Positions 60,829-64,000 of a DNA stretch of 64,000 nt are shown here, one piece after another. Each line of letters starts with the position of its first letter. Position 1 is the first letter of the stretch. The stretch is from Synechococcus sp. CS-1329 (GTDB taxonomy: Bacteria > Cyanobacteriota > Cyanobacteriia > PCC-6307 > Cyanobiaceae). Under the pieces are notes generated by a model, which worked only from the letters and a program-made list of their open reading frames with translations, ran no database searches and had not been told where the DNA came from. The stretch covers positions 1 through 64,000 of the forward strand of contig NZ_JAHLYS010000028.1 of assembly GCF_025128055.1 (NCBI RefSeq), read 5' to 3'. Both the position numbers and the translations under genes were made by a program.

Positions 60829-61805
60829 TGACCACACCGGACGACGGGCTACTGATCCGGCCCAGTGATCGCATCTTCGTGGCCGGCCACCGGGGCATGG
60901 CGGGAAGCGCCATCTGCCGTGCCCTGCAGCGGAAGGGCTATGCCCACATCCTCACCGCCACGCGCCAGGAGCTGGATCTGGAGGATGCCGTGGCGGTGCG
61001 GGCCTGGTTTGAGGCGAACAGGCCGGAGGTGGTGGTGCTGGCGGCGGCGAAGGTGGGGGGGATCTACGCAAACGACACCTACCCGGCCGATTTCCTGCTG
61101 CAGAACCTCAAGATCCAGAACAACGTGATCGAGAGCGCCTGGCGATGCGGCACGCGGCGGCTGCTGTTTCTGGGCAGCAGCTGCATCTATCCGCGCGCGT
61201 GTCCGCAGCCGATCAAGGAGGAGTATCTGCTCACCGGGCCGCTGGAGCCCACGAACGAGTGGTATGCGATCGCCAAGATCGCCGGCGTCAAGCTGTGCCA
61301 GGCACTGCGGCAGCAATACGGCTTCGATGCGATCAGCCTGATGCCAACGAATCTGTACGGGCCGGGCGACAACTACCATCCCACCCACAGCCATGTGATG
61401 GCCGCCCTGATCCGCCGCTTCCACGAGGCCAGAGAAGCCGTTGCACCAAGCGTGACCTGCTGGGGTACGGGCACGCCGCTGCGGGAGTTCCTGCATGCGG
61501 ATGATCTGGGTGAGGCCTGCGTGCATACGCTGGAGCACTACAGCCCCGATCCGGCCGAGCCGGTGCAGCACCTGAACGTGGGCACCGGAGTGGACCTGAC
61601 GATCAAGGAGCTGGCCGAACTGGTAGCCCGCACGGTGGGCTACACAGGCGAGATCCTCTGGGATGCCAGCAAACCCGACGGTACATCGAAGAAGCAACTG
61701 GACGTCTCTCGGCTATCGGACGTGGGTTGGACAGCAAAGATCAAACTGGATCAGGGGATCTTGGATGCCTATAGAGCCTTCAGGGATCTCAACCACGAGA
61801 CCTAG
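60828..61805 (+). CDS. fcl: GDP-L-fucose synthase, intact right-arm copy
   Basis: 325 aa from ATG 60828. VAGHRGMAGSAICRALQRKG is the NADP loop; LGSSCIYPRACPQPIKEEYL and NEWYAIAKIAGVKLCQALRQ contain the catalytic Ser/Cys, Tyr and Lys; SLMPTNLYGPGDNYHPTHSH is the usual substrate region. Together with gmd it produces GDP-L-fucose. It is similar to the left copy along its whole length, but diverged enough to be an old duplication. Confidence 0.97.
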   Translation: MTTPDDGLLIRPSDRIFVAGHRGMAGSAICRALQRKGYAHILTATRQELDLEDAVAVRAWFEANRPEVVVLAAAKVGGIYANDTYPADFLLQNLKIQNNVIESAWRCGTRRLLFLGSSCIYPRACPQPIKEEYLLTGPLEPTNEWYAIAKIAGVKLCQALRQQYGFDAISLMPTNLYGPGDNYHPTHSHVMAALIRRFHEAREAVAPSVTCWGTGTPLREFLHADDLGEACVHTLEHYSPDPAEPVQHLNVGTGVDLTIKELAELVARTVGYTGEILWDASKPDGTSKKQLDVSRLSDVGWTAKIKLDQGILDAYRAFRDLNHET

Positions 61806-61913
61806 ACATGACTAGTCGCATCATACAGATGGAAAAACTTGTGTCAAACAATCTGGAAGCAGTGAACTCTGCGTTACTTCAACCCATCGGACCTGCACGG
61901 AAGTGAAGACGGC

Positions 61914-63272
61914 ATGACAAGACAGACCGTCACTCTAATGGGCGAAGCGGCAAAGCCGCTTGTGATCACAAGCATCAATCCATATGGAGACGTTGAATGG
62001 CAGAAAGCCTGCATCGAGAGTTTTGTTTCCACTGGACACGATGTAATCTCGTTCAATATTGATGAAGAAGCAACGAAGCTTGAAGCCTTGGGATTAAAGG
62101 TTAAGGTATGCGCGATAACCACGGAACAGACTGGATTGACCAACTATGGCAAGCCAGTTCCTCTCATCAATGAAGTTCTTCGACTGGCTTATCATTCTAC
62201 CGTCAAGCCTTATTACATTCTGACAAATTCTGATATATTCTATGCTGGCAATCGGCCTTGCAATGATTTTGCTCATAGCATAGCCCAAGCCTTTGCCTTT
62301 ACAAGGGTAGATGTAATCAATAATACACACAACCCAACGGCAAGTTGGAAGACATACCGAGGCGGCCTAGATGTCTTTGGATTTACACGAGACGGATTAG
62401 CAGACTGCCTAGAGATACTAAGTAAATACAAACAAGTAGCAAGCTTAATGGCCTACGGAATCCCAGGCTGGGATTTTTTAATGGGAAGCATTGTTCTTGG
62501 AAAACTTAATGGCTATTGCATGGATGGCACGATATACCACCATAAGATTCATCCACAGACGTATACCAGTCCAGCCGCCTTACATCCCTATGTAGAGACG
62601 ATTAATAACATTGGATACACGAATGCAACTAGCAGTGAAGAGGCTGCTCATCAGTTCGCCTGTAAGATTGAATCCGAGTGTATCAAAAAACTGTCTTTTT
62701 CAAAACTACTCAGAACAGCTTTTTACACTCCAAAGCATCACAAGAAGCGTTCAATAACAGCTAATGCTGATCTCCAGCACATCTCTAGAGGTTCAGACGA
62801 TTGTTCTGTCTACAATAGTGCCACTATTCTGCTAGGCGAATGCTACCAACAATCCGAGATCATGAAAATACACGGGCTAATGAAGACAATTAGCCAGAAT
62901 ACCAACCACTACTATCCCGCAATTCGAGATACATTTGTCACATCAGGTTCAAATGTTATCAAAGTTCGAAAGCATATATTGATTGCCAGCCTCTACCTTT
63001 CGACAATGGTTAGAAATACCTCATCTTACTTCACAGATATCTATCCAAACGGAAATAGCCACCATGCCGCCTTAGAGGCAATTTCGAAGATATCTGATCC
63101 ATTCAGTTCAGCTTATCAGTTTGCACAGCTATTCTATTCGGAACTGTTAGAACATCGAATTTACAATCGCAATGTTGCCAAGTTTATCTTGGCACATCTT
63201 GATGATGCCCGCTATCGGCACATCATGTGCTTGCAGTTTGATTTGATCAATCGCCATTTTCAGCATGTTTAA
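61914..63272 (+). CDS. AT-rich putative sugar-transferase-like protein
   Basis: 452 aa from ATG 61914 (ATG 61938 possible). The N-terminal 250 residues look like a GT-A fold: PLVITSINPYGDVEWQKACI, KPYYILTNSDIFYAGNRPCN (a DxD-like NSD/DIF site) and GIPGWDFLMGSIVLGKLNGY. The rest is helical and unassigned. Base and codon use differ sharply from the GC-rich genes before it, suggesting transfer. It overlaps the next gene by 8 bp. Family not certain. Confidence 0.65.
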   Translation: MTRQTVTLMGEAAKPLVITSINPYGDVEWQKACIESFVSTGHDVISFNIDEEATKLEALGLKVKVCAITTEQTGLTNYGKPVPLINEVLRLAYHSTVKPYYILTNSDIFYAGNRPCNDFAHSIAQAFAFTRVDVINNTHNPTASWKTYRGGLDVFGFTRDGLADCLEILSKYKQVASLMAYGIPGWDFLMGSIVLGKLNGYCMDGTIYHHKIHPQTYTSPAALHPYVETINNIGYTNATSSEEAAHQFACKIESECIKKLSFSKLLRTAFYTPKHHKKRSITANADLQHISRGSDDCSVYNSATILLGECYQQSEIMKIHGLMKTISQNTNHYYPAIRDTFVTSGSNVIKVRKHILIASLYLSTMVRNTSSYFTDIYPNGNSHHAALEAISKISDPFSSAYQFAQLFYSELLEHRIYNRNVAKFILAHLDDARYRHIMCLQFDLINRHFQHV

Positions 63273-64000
63273 ACCACCTCTTGATCCATCATCGATTCTT
63301 CCATGGGAAGATGGCTTTGTCCACGATTACATGAATGATCCTGACATTAACGCTTCAAGCCTTTCACTAGTGATTCCAATATATAATTCTGGCGCATTTC
63401 TTGAAAAGACTCTACGCAGTCTTCTGCTTAGTGACCTACGCGGTGTTGAGATCATTGTTTCTGATGGAGGCAGTAACGATTCAACCCACCAAATCCTAGA
63501 TCATTACAGTGATCTCTTTTCAGTTGTTATCAGTGAACCAGACAAAGGACAAAGTGACGCTATCAACAAGGGATTTGCACGGGCAACCGGCGAATTGTAC
63601 GGCTGGTTAAATGGTGACGATATTTTGCTGCCTTACGCATTAAATATTGTGAGAAATGAGTTTGTTACTACAAGCAACACTAACTTTATCGTTGGAAATG
63701 CGTTTATGACCGAAAAAGACTTCCAGCCAATTCATCATTTTGAATTTTCAACCGACAAAATCAAATTTGAGTATCTATTAGATTATGCGAGCCACCACTT
63801 AATCCAGCCGAGCGTATTCTTTACGCGGAAAGCCTGGGAGGTCGCAGGTGAACTTGATATTGATGATCATTATGCAATGGATGCAGATCTTTTCTTGGGA
63901 ATTGCAAAACACTTTGAGGGTCATCACATAAACAGAGATTTAGCCTATAGTGTCTATCACGAAGATTGCAAAACAAGAGGGAAGCGAGCCGAATCAATTA
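63265..64000 (+). CDS. GT2-family glycosyltransferase, 3' end beyond the window
   Basis: At least 245 codons from ATG 63265 with no stop before the window edge. SLSLVIPIYNSGAFLEKTLR, EIIVSDGGSNDSTHQIL, GQSDAINKGFARATGELYGW and LNGDDILLPYAL are the GT2 nucleotide- and metal-binding motifs; AMDADLFLGIAKHFEG is the catalytic-base region. AT-rich like its neighbour and coupled to it by overlap. Likely adds a sugar in the same pathway. Confidence 0.88.
   Translation, partial: MFKPPLDPSSILPWEDGFVHDYMNDPDINASSLSLVIPIYNSGAFLEKTLRSLLLSDLRGVEIIVSDGGSNDSTHQILDHYSDLFSVVISEPDKGQSDAINKGFARATGELYGWLNGDDILLPYALNIVRNEFVTTSNTNFIVGNAFMTEKDFQPIHHFEFSTDKIKFEYLLDYASHHLIQPSVFFTRKAWEVAGELDIDDHYAMDADLFLGIAKHFEGHHINRDLAYSVYHEDCKTRGKRAESI

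Noticed and set aside
59656-60837. Minus-strand open frame opposite the intact gmd
   Set aside because: Antisense of a conserved gene; His/Gln/Val-rich without motifs.

Overview
The window looks like a high-GC unicellular picocyanobacterium (Synechococcus/Cyanobium type). This rests on a cytochrome c6-like gene with a CAACH haem site, a ClpB disaggregase, small cyanobacterial-style hypothetical genes, very short intergenic gaps, and a long cell-surface glycan region. The assignment is inferred from gene content, not from a database search.

Layout. 1-4.6 kb is core: cytochrome c6, two small secreted proteins, clpB. 4.6-17.7 kb is the first glycan block, with a sulfotransferase, several GT2 and GT4 glycosyltransferases, an ABC exporter and an Stf0-like sulfotransferase. 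17.7-28.95 kb holds an RTX protein with a good promoter, a GT2-GT61 fusion, TPR proteins, and a type I secretion set (PpiC-like foldase, HlyB-like exporter with a cyclic-nucleotide-like domain, HlyD adaptor). 28.96-40.1 kb is a second glycan block with GT4 and TPR-GT2 enzymes, a third sulfotransferase, a SAM methyltransferase and an FkbM methyltransferase. 40.3-42.7 kb is an IS1595-family element carrying a complete IS4-family element inside it.

The most striking region is 43.2-61.8 kb. It is a large, old, imperfect inverted duplication. Reading outward from a centre near 52.3 kb, both arms carry the same genes in mirrored order: methyltransferase, coiled-coil mini-protein, helical protein with a PDPWGLWPA motif, GT-B-like protein, gmd, fcl. 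Toxin-antitoxin (TA) cassettes sit at different gene junctions in each arm: RHH-PIN between gmd and fcl, AbrB-PIN, RelBE-like, MazEF-like, two HEPN-MNT pairs, and decayed copies of others. Several share stop/start overlaps with glycan genes. In the left arm gmd is frameshifted at its catalytic YxxxK site, while the right-arm gmd-fcl pair is intact and would supply GDP-L-fucose. The centre (50.5-54.0 kb) is a graveyard of gene fragments.

61.9-64.0 kb is clearly AT-richer, probably transferred, and carries two sugar-transferase-like genes; the last runs off the window.

Working picture: the locus builds, sulfates, methylates and exports a fucose-containing surface polysaccharide or glycoprotein glycan. 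Acceptor, linkages and export route are not determined by the sequence. No rRNA, tRNA or CRISPR array was seen.
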